Shown here piece after piece: positions 18,057 to 25,429 of a stretch of 46,471 nucleotides of DNA (its first letter is position 1; the number at the start of each line of letters is the position of its first letter). Where the stretch lies: contig JARNMJ010000032.1 of NCBI GenBank assembly GCA_029432795.1, positions 1 to 46,471 of the forward strand. The letters run 5' to 3'. The notes under the pieces were generated by a model that searched no databases, was not told the DNA's origin, and saw only the letters and a program-made list of their open reading frames with translations. Source of the DNA: Pontiellaceae bacterium B12219 (GTDB taxonomy: Bacteria; Verrucomicrobiota; Kiritimatiellia; Kiritimatiellales; Pontiellaceae). The position numbers and the translations under genes are program-made.

Positions 18057-18160
18057 CACTGGTATGACAGCAGTACGGTAAGGTCCTTATTTTTCAAGGT
18101 GGCGGGGGAGTTCCCCGCCGTTGATACATCAGAACAACCATTAGACAAGGAGTCGATGAA

Positions 18161-18574
18161 ATGCATGCATCCAAGCAAATCACATCCACAGCTTCTTACT
18201 TCAACAATGAACCCACCGCGGGGGTTCCCGTGACGGTTCGATTCCGGCACATGCACGGGTCGAAACACGTACTCACCGTGGTGGATCAACTGATGGAAAA
18301 ATTTGATAAATACGCACTGTCGGATGCGCACGCCACAGTGGTTGTGACCAAAACCCGTCACCATGAAGGCAAAGGAGCCTTCGAGGTGAAGGTTCGACTG
18401 GCGGTTCCCGGCGAGCCTCTCTATGTGGCCCGAAGCCGGGAAATGCTGGGCGCTCACGACGGGATCTACCATGCACTGGGCGATTGCTTCGAACGGGTCG
18501 AACGCCAGCTCGTGAAACGCCACGAGCGCCGCATCGCCCGCCGCATCCCCCGCACCTACGAAAATGCCGCCTAA
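18161..18574 (+). CDS. hpf: Ribosome hibernation promoting factor (HPF/RaiA family)
   Basis: The 137-aa product carries one S30AE domain: 'VTVRFRHMHGSKHVLTVVDQLMEKFDKYA', then the beta-strand block 'ATVVVTKTRHHEGKGAFEVKVRLAVPGEPLYVARSREMLGAHDGIYHALGDCFERVERQL' and a basic tail (KRHERRIARR). Such proteins bind the 30S decoding region and promote 100S dimers or block initiation in starved cells. It lacks the long-HPF C-terminal dimerisation domain. The start at 18161 has AAGGAG 8 nt upstream; an ATG 6 nt earlier is out of frame. The sigma-54 promoter at 17832 would control it, matching the classical 'sigma-54 modulation protein' association of this family. Repeats R1a and R1b bracket the gene and could tune its mRNA level. 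Confidence 0.85.
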   Translation: MHASKQITSTASYFNNEPTAGVPVTVRFRHMHGSKHVLTVVDQLMEKFDKYALSDAHATVVVTKTRHHEGKGAFEVKVRLAVPGEPLYVARSREMLGAHDGIYHALGDCFERVERQLVKRHERRIARRIPRTYENAA

Positions 18575-18612
18575 ACCAGGCGCTGAAACAAAAGAGACAA
18601 CTCCAACAGGAG

Positions 18613-18651
18613 ATGAATAAAAAACCCGCCGGGAAGGCGGTTGCCCGTTAA
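18613..18651 (+). CDS. Possible 12-aa micro-ORF (MNKKPAGKAVAR)
   Basis: AACAGGAG precedes an ATG, and the frame encodes 12 residues ending AGKAVAR, the same tail as the 36-aa peptide at 17901-18011. The stop codon lies in the same palindrome. It could be a translated leader for the hairpins downstream, a decayed duplicate of the first peptide, or a by-product of the repeat. Confidence 0.3.
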   Translation: MNKKPAGKAVAR

Positions 18652-18698
18652 CGGGCAACAAAGCCCCTCTTCCGCTTCCATGCGGAGAGGGGCTGAAT
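18628..18698 (+). repeat. Repeat R1b: coding tail plus double hairpin
   Basis: Second copy of R1a. Here TTGCCCGTTAACGGGCAA is a perfect 18-nt palindrome, and GCCCCTCTTCCGC pairs with GCGGAGAGGGGC with a single bulge. No U-run follows, so it may be a processing or attenuation structure rather than a simple terminator. Confidence 0.75.
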
Positions 18699-18743
18699 AG
18701 TTAATCAGGAGTCGAAGGACTCCGTTTTCAGGATAATTACAGA

Positions 18744-19307
18744 ATGGAAGCTTTAAAAGAATCCTGGTGGCTGTTGCCGCTGTTCATTTTTGCGGCACGA
18801 ACAGTGGATGTGAGTCTGGGAACCTTGCGGGTCATCTTCATTTCGCGCGGACATCAATGGCTGGGACCCTTGACCGGATTTTTCGAGATCCTGATCTGGC
18901 TGCTGGCAGTGTCGCAGATTATGTCCAACCTCGATAACTGGATCTGCTTTCTGGCTTATCCTTCCGGCTATGCAGCGGGGGCCTATCTGGGCATGTTCAT
19001 TGAACGGCAGCTCGCACTGGGCTATGTGGTGGTGCGGATCATCCCGAACGGTGAACCGCTCCAGCTTGCCCAATTGCTGCGGGCCGAAGGGTTCGGGGTT
19101 ACGACCGTCAATGCCGAGGGGGCAAACGGCCGGGTTTCCATTCTGTTCTCCGTGGTACGCCGCAAAAAGCTGGCCGGCGTACTGCGGGTGATCCGCAATT
19201 ACCACCACAAGCTCTTCTACACCATTGAAGACGTCCGCCAGACCAGCGAAGGCATTCACCCGGTTCTTTCAGACCGCAGACGAGTGGCCATGCGGGCGGG
19301 CAAATAA
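18744..19307 (+). CDS. DUF2179/DUF5698 membrane protein (YebE/UPF0316-like)
   Basis: The 187-aa product has three predicted membrane helices in residues 1-95 ('WWLLPLFIFAARTVDVSLGTLRVIFISRG', 'WLGPLTGFFEILIWLLAVSQIM', 'WICFLAYPSGYAAGAYLGMFIE'). A soluble DUF2179 domain of about 80 aa follows ('GYVVVRIIPNGEPLQLAQLLRAEGFGVTTVNAEGANGRVSILFSVVRRKKLAGVLRVIR'). The architecture and motif order match the UPF0316 family of Bacillus YebE. The biochemical role is unknown. DUF2179 resembles small ligand-binding regulatory domains, and the same domain ends the YitT-family protein at 26436-27362. It sits between hpf and the DUF1538 gene, likely in the same sigma-54 unit. Confidence 0.82.
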   Translation: MEALKESWWLLPLFIFAARTVDVSLGTLRVIFISRGHQWLGPLTGFFEILIWLLAVSQIMSNLDNWICFLAYPSGYAAGAYLGMFIERQLALGYVVVRIIPNGEPLQLAQLLRAEGFGVTTVNAEGANGRVSILFSVVRRKKLAGVLRVIRNYHHKLFYTIEDVRQTSEGIHPVLSDRRRVAMRAGK

Positions 19308-19472
19308 TTGAAGCGGCAACAGATCGGCTGATCGAGCTCTGAGGATCGGGCATGTCAACAACGCCCCCTTCGCAACTGATTTGTACGCGGATTCAGGTAT
19401 TGTGATTCAAGACCCTTGTTTTTGATTTTTCGGCTTGGTATCGTTTTGATTTCATACTGAACTGATCTTCAT

Positions 19473-21551
19473 ATGCAAACCTTACCTAAAATCCATATCC
19501 CCCTGCGCGCCGCGATAGCGATGGTGCGCGACTATGCCCGCTCAAGGGTGATGGAACAGGTAAAATCGGTGGCCTTCATCATTCTGTATCTGATCGGTTT
19601 TCAGATGCTGGTGCTCCGCACCGCCCCGGCTCAGGCACTGCAGATTTCCGTTGGTGTGGGCATGGTCGTCTTTGGACTGACCTTTTTTCTGGAGGGACTG
19701 TTTCTTGGTCTGATGCCCTTAGGGGAACGGGTGGGACTGCAGCTTCCTCAGCGCGGCGGAATTGTAGCGATTATTGTCTTCGGCCTGCTGCTCGGGGTCG
19801 GCTCCACCCTTGCGGAACCCGCCATTGCCGCGTTGCAGGTGGCGGGGCAGAGTGTGACGCCCTGGGTTGCGCCTCTGCTGTTTCGGCTGCTCGAAAATGA
19901 ACCGGGAAAATTGGTGATTTCCATCGGGGCCGGGGTCGGAGTGGCCGTGGCCTTCGGGATGGTACGTTTCTACTATGGAGTTTCGATCAAGCCGTTTGTC
20001 TTTATCCTGATTCCACTGCTGCTGATCGCTTCGGTCGCTTGTGCACTCGATCCGAATTTAAACTCCATTATCGGATTAGCCTGGGACGCCGGCGCAGTAA
20101 CCACCGGACCGGTGACTGTTCCATTAGTGCTCGCCCTCGGCATCGGGGTTTCCCGTGCCATCGGCAAGCAGAAAGGCGGCTCTTCCGGATTCGGAATCGT
20201 GATGATGGCCTCCGCTTTTCCCGTTCTGGGCGTGTTGATTCTGGGCGCCATGCTGAACAGTTCGACGCCCGCTCCCGTCTCCGAAGCGGATTTTTTTTCC
20301 CCGGCTCATCGCCAAACCGCATTGCAGCTGGTTGATTCGGATAATGAACTCCTGAGCATGGCCTTCCAGCGCGGCGGCGAGACGGGCCGCCAGGCCTTTT
20401 TTGCAGATGAAGAAAAATACCGGGAAACGGTGACCTCGCTGAAGGATCCCGTCGTTCGCCGCAATCTGCTGGGAAAGATGTCCCTTCAGGAGTGGTTCCT
20501 TCAGCGGGCCTCGGATACCGAACGCGCCTGGATTCCGGTTGAATTTCTTCAAAAAGCGCCCCTGACAGAAAATTCAGGCTCCGAAATCGTATCGGTTCTC
20601 CGCGTCGAATCCGGACGCGCCATGCGCGCGGTCATTCCCTTGACAGCCTTGCTGTTGATCGTTTTGCTGCTTTTCCTTCGCGACAAATTACAACGCGCGG
20701 ACGAAGTGGTTCTCGGAATTGGATTCACGATCATCGGCATGATCCTGCTGGCCAGCGGCATACACCTTGGGCTGGCCCCGCTGGGCGATCAGGTTGGACG
20801 CCCCCTGCCACGTGTTTTTCAAAGTGTCGCCCTCGAAGAAGGGCGCATTTTACTGGAGCCCTTCGATCCCGGTCAGGTGCTCACTTCCTTCCAATTAAAC
20901 GGGGAGTCCGAGCAGTTTTTCTATTTAAAAGATCGCCGCGGAACGCCGCGCCCCGTTCCGTTCGATCCGGCACGGTACGATCCGCAAACCCAGCGCTACG
21001 AGCACATCATTAAGCGCCCCCCGTTGTTTGGCCCGAAGTTGACGCTAGCCGGTATTGGACTGGTTCTTCTCTTTGCGTTCGGTATGGGCTTCGGCTCCAC
21101 TCTTGCCGAACCGGCACTCAGGGCACTGGGCCGCACCGTGGAAGAATTGACCGTTGGAACGATCAAACGGACCGATGTGGTGCGCGCCGTTTCCATCGGG
21201 GTCGGACTCGGACTGATCGTTGGCGTCGCGCGAATTCTATATGAAATTCCGACCATCTGGGTCGTTGTTCCGCCCTACCTTCTGCTCTTGCTGCTCACCT
21301 TTTGGAGTGAAGAGGAGTTTGCCGGGATTGCCTGGGATTGCGGTGGCGTCACGACCGGCCCCGTAACGGTTCCGCTGGTGCTCGCCATGGGAATGGGCAT
21401 TGGCGGCGAACTGAATGTAATCGACGGCTTCGGCGTGCTGGCCATGGCCTCGGCCTATCCCGTCATCACAGTATTGCTTTACGGGATGATCGTACGCATC
21501 CGACAGCGCCGCAGTTTTGAACGCACTGAAAAGGCGAATGAAAATGGATAA
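19473..21551 (+). CDS. Fused double-DUF1538 membrane protein
   Basis: The 692-aa, very hydrophobic product contains two copies of the DUF1538 unit in one chain. Copy 1 (about 30-270) has 'GVGSTLAEPAIAAL' (from 109) and 'WDAGAVTTGPVTVPLVLALGIG' (from about 203). Copy 2 (about 390-680) repeats them as 'GFGSTLAEPALRALG' (from about 540) and 'WDCGGVTTGPVTVPLVLAMGMG' (from about 620). About 120 hydrophilic residues lie between them, and another soluble loop lies in copy 2. The repeated 'TTGPVTVPLVL' helices look like half-site pore elements of an inverted or tandem-repeat transporter. The substrate is unknown. The stop codon overlaps the start of the PII-like gene (ATGGATAA), so the two are translationally coupled. 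This parallels channel/PII pairs such as AmtB-GlnK and suggests PII-type gating. No strong ribosome site precedes 19473. Confidence 0.85.
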   Translation: MQTLPKIHIPLRAAIAMVRDYARSRVMEQVKSVAFIILYLIGFQMLVLRTAPAQALQISVGVGMVVFGLTFFLEGLFLGLMPLGERVGLQLPQRGGIVAIIVFGLLLGVGSTLAEPAIAALQVAGQSVTPWVAPLLFRLLENEPGKLVISIGAGVGVAVAFGMVRFYYGVSIKPFVFILIPLLLIASVACALDPNLNSIIGLAWDAGAVTTGPVTVPLVLALGIGVSRAIGKQKGGSSGFGIVMMASAFPVLGVLILGAMLNSSTPAPVSEADFFSPAHRQTALQLVDSDNELLSMAFQRGGETGRQAFFADEEKYRETVTSLKDPVVRRNLLGKMSLQEWFLQRASDTERAWIPVEFLQKAPLTENSGSEIVSVLRVESGRAMRAVIPLTALLLIVLLLFLRDKLQRADEVVLGIGFTIIGMILLASGIHLGLAPLGDQVGRPLPRVFQSVALEEGRILLEPFDPGQVLTSFQLNGESEQFFYLKDRRGTPRPVPFDPARYDPQTQRYEHIIKRPPLFGPKLTLAGIGLVLLFAFGMGFGSTLAEPALRALGRTVEELTVGTIKRTDVVRAVSIGVGLGLIVGVARILYEIPTIWVVVPPYLLLLLLTFWSEEEFAGIAWDCGGVTTGPVTVPLVLAMGMGIGGELNVIDGFGVLAMASAYPVITVLLYGMIVRIRQRRSFERTEKANENG

Positions 21552-22686
21552 TTTTTCCGAAACCAGACACGAGGTAGCCCGTATCACCTGCATAGTGCAT
21601 CAGCAGCTGAGCGGAGAGGTGACCAACTGCCTCCGCACGTTGGGCGTCCAGAGTGTGCTGGTGGAAAGTGCCCGCTGTGTTCGGCAACGGATGCGAGCCC
21701 GGTTTTCGGGCCTGCCGGGCTTGTTGGTGAACCTCACCGATGACCCGATGGAAATCTTTCGAACCACGGTTCCGCGTGCATCCGCCGAACGGGTGGTCCG
21801 GGCGCTGGCAGCCACCGCCGATCTGCATACCCCCGGCCACGGATCGATCTATGCACAGGATCTATTCGAAGTTGCTCGTCGCTGCGATCCTCCGGAGATC
21901 CAACCCGGAGTCGACGGGGATGAGATCGTTCTGCGGGATATGACCCTGCTGACCGGTATTCTTTCAATGGCCGGAAGCGGAGATGCTCTGGCGGGCATCG
22001 CCCTGAAACTCGGGGCCGCCGTTCCCGTGATCAGTCTGGGATCAGGCACCGGAATCCGGGATCGACTGGGTCTGTTACGAATCACCATTCCCCCGGAAAA
22101 AGAGCTGGTTCACCTGATGGTCCCCACGCACGATGCCGCCGGATTGCAGCGTTTATTGATTGAAGAAGGACGGTTCGATCGGCCCGGCGGCGGCTTTTTA
22201 TACCAGACTCCGATCCGTGCCGGAGTGGTCGATCCGTTGATGCGGATCGGGCGCCAGGAACATGCCGCCAGTATTGAGCAGGTGATTGCCGCCATCGACG
22301 ACTTGAAAAAAGGAACCGCCTGGCGAAAACGGTTTTTGGGATTGGAACCCGGCATTGATTCTGCGAGACGATTGGTGCGGAACCACCGCGAAATCGGCTT
22401 CATCTGTACCGAAGGTCAAACCGCTGCATTTGTCTATGCAGCCATGTGTGCAGGAGCTGCGGGGGCCACCACAGCACGGTTGCGGCGCCTGTGTTTCAAG
22501 GATACCGATGACGGAGTCGCGGCCTGCGAACGGGGAATCCTCTGCGTACCGGCGGCAATGGCATCTGCTGTAGTGGATGCCCTCTGCCAAGTTGCCGTTT
22601 CGTGCGGAGATCCGGTTTTCCGTCTGCAACTGATCGACGCCCCCATCGTTTTTTCTCATCAACGCAATGGAGAGTCACAACCCTGA
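21544..22686 (+). CDS. Multi-domain PII-like regulatory protein coupled to DUF1538
   Basis: The 380-aa soluble product appears to contain three PII-like ferredoxin-fold units. Unit 1 (about 8-110) ends 'VVRALAATADLHTPGHGSIYAQDL'. Unit 2 (about 130-235) has 'GLLRITIPPEKELVHLMVPTHDAAGLQRLLIEEG....GGGFLYQTPI', the characteristic end of PII-like subunits ('G.G..Y..P'). Unit 3 (about 285-375) has 'GFICTEGQTAAFVYAAMCAGAAGATTARL' and 'GILCVPAAMASAVVDAL'. A single chain would then imitate the usual PII homotrimer. ATG 21544 lies inside the last codons of the DUF1538 gene and follows AAGGCG. The likely role is ligand-dependent control of the partner transporter. The ligand (2-oxoglutarate, nucleotide or bicarbonate) cannot be read from the sequence because T-loop signatures are not conserved. 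Confidence 0.7.
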   Translation: MDNFSETRHEVARITCIVHQQLSGEVTNCLRTLGVQSVLVESARCVRQRMRARFSGLPGLLVNLTDDPMEIFRTTVPRASAERVVRALAATADLHTPGHGSIYAQDLFEVARRCDPPEIQPGVDGDEIVLRDMTLLTGILSMAGSGDALAGIALKLGAAVPVISLGSGTGIRDRLGLLRITIPPEKELVHLMVPTHDAAGLQRLLIEEGRFDRPGGGFLYQTPIRAGVVDPLMRIGRQEHAASIEQVIAAIDDLKKGTAWRKRFLGLEPGIDSARRLVRNHREIGFICTEGQTAAFVYAAMCAGAAGATTARLRRLCFKDTDDGVAACERGILCVPAAMASAVVDALCQVAVSCGDPVFRLQLIDAPIVFSHQRNGESQP

Positions 22687-23136
22687 CCCCCGACTGAACA
22701 TCAGTCTTCCGAACCTTGGAAACTGCCGAATTCTGGTTGTTTTGCGTTTCCACCATAACCATCGCACAGCTTTACGGCAATCCGACGGCCCGGTTGGAGG
22801 AACCCCTTCAAAGCGGCGCACCGCCGCAATCCTGGCTATCGACCGCTAGACTCTCCGGAACAAACTGAAAACCCGGCACGCTCCGGACGGGACATTTTTA
22901 CCCGCCCGGGGCAATTTCCCGCACTTTCCACCGGGCAATGGCCCGCCCACCCTTCCAGGCCCGCCACGCCATTACAAATCACCTTAAACTTTCACAATCC
23001 CTGAATATCGTGATGGATACAAAAACCCCTACCCCTTCCACATTCTTCCATTACCCCCGATAACCGGTCGATTTTCTGCATTGGCACATCTGGTGCATTA
23101 GGGAAGCTCCAAACAAAAACAGGGAGGGTTGAGAAC
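22687..23136. other. 450-bp intergenic region ending in a sigma-54 promoter
   Basis: The region is GC-rich with short C- and G-runs and no supported gene. The only recognised element is the sigma-54 promoter at 23082-23097. The first 200 bases may carry the 3' end of the preceding operon, but no clear terminator is present. Confidence 0.55.
23082..23097 (+). promoter_or_regulatory. Sigma-54 (-24/-12) promoter
   Basis: TTGGCAC then GGTGCA: GG at 23083-23084 and GC at 23095-23096 are exactly 10 nt apart. TGGCAC is a perfect -24 box. It lies about 40 nt before the first ORF of the cluster. Confidence 0.85.
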
Positions 23137-23328
23137 ATGCAAGTGTATTTGATTTCTGCATTGGCCCATCGGGCCAGAGAAAAACATCAGGTTTTTTCCG
23201 CACCGCGTCTGAGCGGCAATCGGAATGCCATCCGTATTCCAAGGCTTTTCCCGACCCTGTGGCGCATGGTGCAGGTACGTTGGCGGACAGGCCGCATGGC
23301 AACTACCGCGAAACAACTGAACAAATAA
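23137..23328 (+). CDS. Small basic protein of unknown function (63 aa)
   Basis: The frame begins 9 nt after GGAGG and directly follows a sigma-54 promoter, mirroring the micro-ORF at 17901 in the first cluster. The product is basic and Arg-rich ('LAHRAREKHQVFSAPRLSGNRNAIRIPRL' region) with no signal peptide or membrane segment. I do not recognise a family. The gap to the next gene is only 28 nt. It could be a true small protein or a leader peptide. Confidence 0.5.
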   Translation: MQVYLISALAHRAREKHQVFSAPRLSGNRNAIRIPRLFPTLWRMVQVRWRTGRMATTAKQLNK

Positions 23329-23356
23329 TAACCAAACAAAAGAAAGGAATAAAAAA

Positions 23357-23782
23357 ATGAAAGAACAACCCATCATCATGACCTGGCCGGATCACGCACG
23401 GCTCACCAAATTACTCGAAGAGCATCGCATCCTGAATCCCCAATCCGATCGGCAAGCCTTCGAAAAACTGGGCAAGGAGCTGGCTCGTGCACAACTGGTC
23501 GCCGAGCAGGACATTCCGGCGGACATCATCACCATGGGATCCGTGGTAAAGGTTTTCGATCTGGAGCTCGACGAGGACTACCATTTCACCCTCTCCTGGC
23601 CCAATAAAGCCAATATATCCGAAAACCGGATCAACGTGCTCGCCCCCCTGGGTATGGCGTTGCTGGGAAGCCGCGTCGGACAGGAAATTGAATGGCCGCT
23701 CCCGGATGGAAAATGCCAGCTGAGAGTCGATGAAATTTTATTTCAACCGGAGAATAACAGTACTCGCTCTGCAGCGTGTTAA
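23357..23782 (+). CDS. Rnk/GreA-GreB family transcription elongation factor
   Basis: The 141-aa product has a short N-terminal helical part ('PDHARLTKLLEEHRI..' ) and a GreA/GreB C-terminal domain (about 50-130): 'ADIITMGSVVKVFDLELDEDYHFTLSWPNKANISENRINVLAPLGMALLGSRVGQEIEWPLPDGKCQLRVDEI'. The lack of the long N-terminal coiled coil and the length match Rnk (regulator of nucleoside diphosphate kinase), which binds RNA polymerase and competes with Gre factors. AAGGAA precedes the start. It lies between the small ORF and the USP-EIIA gene (13-nt gap) in a sigma-54 cluster, so a role under nutrient stress is likely. Confidence 0.82.
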   Translation: MKEQPIIMTWPDHARLTKLLEEHRILNPQSDRQAFEKLGKELARAQLVAEQDIPADIITMGSVVKVFDLELDEDYHFTLSWPNKANISENRINVLAPLGMALLGSRVGQEIEWPLPDGKCQLRVDEILFQPENNSTRSAAC

Positions 23783-23795
23783 AGGAGCATGTAAA

Positions 23796-25022
23796 ATGAA
23801 GAACCAACCGATCCAGATGGCTGTACTGGCTTCGTGCGGAGCCGAAGAAGAAATATTCAGGTATGCGAAATCCCTCACCACCCGGAGCGAGGCTCGCCAC
23901 CACCATGTATTTGTTCCGAGTTTCGCCGTTCCGGGAGACGAAGCTGGAGCGGTTGCTGAAACCCGTCGACTCGCCACGTCCACAAAGCTCGACCTGATCA
24001 TCTCCGAATGGTTGGACGATACCCGGGCCATGCAGGGCTTGATCCACCTCGCCCAGAAACGTGAAATCCCGGCGGTTTTCATGCGTACGACGAATCAGCC
24101 GAAGATCGGCAGGATTGTCGTCGCAACTGGCCGCGGCCCCAACCTCTATGAACAGATGTGGCTCGCACGGGAAACAGCGAACGGGCTCGGTGTTCCCGTG
24201 GATATCCTGCACTGGACTCCAGCAGAGCATTTCGACGCATGCGATGAATCTCCAGACAACGATCCACTTGAAAAAATGTGCGTGCGGTTGCTCGATATGC
24301 AAGTGAACACCATTCACTGCCGCGGTCCCTATTTTGCAAGCGCCATCGCGGGAAGCCTGCGTCCGGACGACCTGCTGGTGATCGGTGCCCCCAGCCCTCT
24401 GCGACTGGTGGCCGACTTTGCAGGCACCTTGCCCGACCAACTGGCGAAGCAGATCCCGAACCCGTTGATTCTGCTATCGAGCCCGCCGCTGGGCCACACC
24501 AGTCTGCGGCGCCTCTTGTGGGGGCGGCTGATCAAACCCCAGTTGCGTTCCCGCCCCAAGACAGTGGCACTGGAATGCCTGGTGGATAATCTAATTCGCC
24601 ATAACCAGCTGCCATCCGCCAATAAGGAGGATATGCTCGAACGCGCCTTGCAGCGTGAACAGATTTCATCCACGGCCATGGATTGTGAAACAGCTTTTCC
24701 CCACGTTGCGCTACCCGGATTCTTCGGTGTGGCCGGAACGATGGGAATCTTTCCCGAAGGCATCGACTTCGGCAGTGCCGACGGCTCACCGACACGCTTT
24801 GTTTTTCTGCTCGTGACCCCGGAAGGGTTCAGCGATGAATATCTTGCAATCCTCTCAAAGATATCCAAACGAATGCTCGCCCCCTCGGTTCGCAAAGCAC
24901 TGCTGGCCTGCAAAACCGCTGCAGAAGCCATCGAAATTCTAGAATTGAACCCGGACTTCCCCTTTGAGCACGGTTTGTCTAAACCGTATTTCAACGAGAA
25001 GCAGGATGCCATGGCGGTATGA
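23796..25022 (+). CDS. Universal-stress-like protein fused to a PTS EIIA (Fru/Ntr) domain
   Basis: The 408-aa protein starts after AAGGAG (8 nt). Residues 1-245 look like two universal-stress-type alpha/beta folds: 'MAVLASCGAEEEIFRYAKSL....HVFVPSF', 'GRIVVATGRGPNLYEQMWLARETANGLGVPVDILH' and 'DLLVIGAPSPLRLVADF'. Residues about 255-395 form an EIIA type-2 domain with the phospho-His motif 'AFPHVALPG' (His303), 'IDFGSADGSPTRFVFLLVTPEG' and 'YLAILSKISKRM'. EIIA-Ntr proteins regulate potassium transport and stress responses by phosphorylation state. Fusion to a USP domain suggests that nucleotide or stress sensing is joined to that state. It is the last gene of the sigma-54 cluster, followed by a terminator at 25225. 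Confidence 0.82.
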   Translation: MKNQPIQMAVLASCGAEEEIFRYAKSLTTRSEARHHHVFVPSFAVPGDEAGAVAETRRLATSTKLDLIISEWLDDTRAMQGLIHLAQKREIPAVFMRTTNQPKIGRIVVATGRGPNLYEQMWLARETANGLGVPVDILHWTPAEHFDACDESPDNDPLEKMCVRLLDMQVNTIHCRGPYFASAIAGSLRPDDLLVIGAPSPLRLVADFAGTLPDQLAKQIPNPLILLSSPPLGHTSLRRLLWGRLIKPQLRSRPKTVALECLVDNLIRHNQLPSANKEDMLERALQREQISSTAMDCETAFPHVALPGFFGVAGTMGIFPEGIDFGSADGSPTRFVFLLVTPEGFSDEYLAILSKISKRMLAPSVRKALLACKTAAEAIEILELNPDFPFEHGLSKPYFNEKQDAMAV

Positions 25023-25224
25023 CGCGTCTGACCTCCCTTTCAGAACGTTGAGCCCTTGCCAAACCAATGCTCACCATCGTGAGTCCGTTTGCATTTCCGG
25101 ATCGCCACGCGAAGGTTCAAGGCTGATGAACTGAAATTCCGATTGGAAGAACACCGCTGTTTTCAACTTGCGCAGCTGAAGGTAACGCCCAGGAGCAATC
25201 CGGAGCGTTTTATTAATCGTCTAA

Positions 25225-25249
25225 GGGCACTCGAACGAGTGCCCTTTTT
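25225..25249 (+). terminator. Intrinsic terminator after the USP-EIIA gene
   Basis: GGGCACTCG and CGAGTGCCC form a perfect 9-bp stem with an AA centre, followed by five Ts. Confidence 0.92.
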
Positions 25250-25281
25250 CATTAAATACACCCTGTTATTATTACCGTTTC

Positions 25282-25372
25282 TTAATATTCAAATCATAAT
25301 TCTCTAACAGATTCATCCCATCCTCACCTTTTCTTAACATTTGAATCACATTTCCCTAACGGGATCACTACA
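25282..25372 (+). promoter_or_regulatory. Pho-box-like 11-bp phased repeats before pstS
   Basis: Two blocks of hexamers recur every 11 bp: TTAATA, ATCATA, CTAACA, ATCCCA at 25282, 25293, 25304, 25315, and TTAACA, ATCACA, CTAACG, ACTACA at 25334, 25345, 25356, 25367. An 11-bp direct-repeat spacing is the hallmark of PhoB/PhoP-type OmpR-family sites. Similar pairs precede pstC. Confidence 0.7.
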
Positions 25373-25429
25373 TCGTGCACACCGTTTTAATGAAGAACGG
25401 ATATAAAATTTAACCAAGGAGATAGTCCC

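Larger units (their letters stand above)
25023..25429. other. 407-bp intergenic region: terminator, then Pho-type control region
   Basis: The region holds the tail of the stress cluster, an intrinsic terminator at 25225-25249 and two blocks of 11-bp phased hexamers at 25282-25372. A 72-codon open frame at 25089-25307 runs through the terminator and is not called. Confidence 0.75.

Noticed and set aside
17817-18059. An 80-codon minus-strand frame
   Set aside because: It covers the sigma-54 promoter and the small gene on the other strand and lacks its own signals.
25089-25307. A 72-codon plus-strand frame
   Set aside because: It crosses a clear intrinsic terminator, has no ribosome site and encodes no recognisable features.
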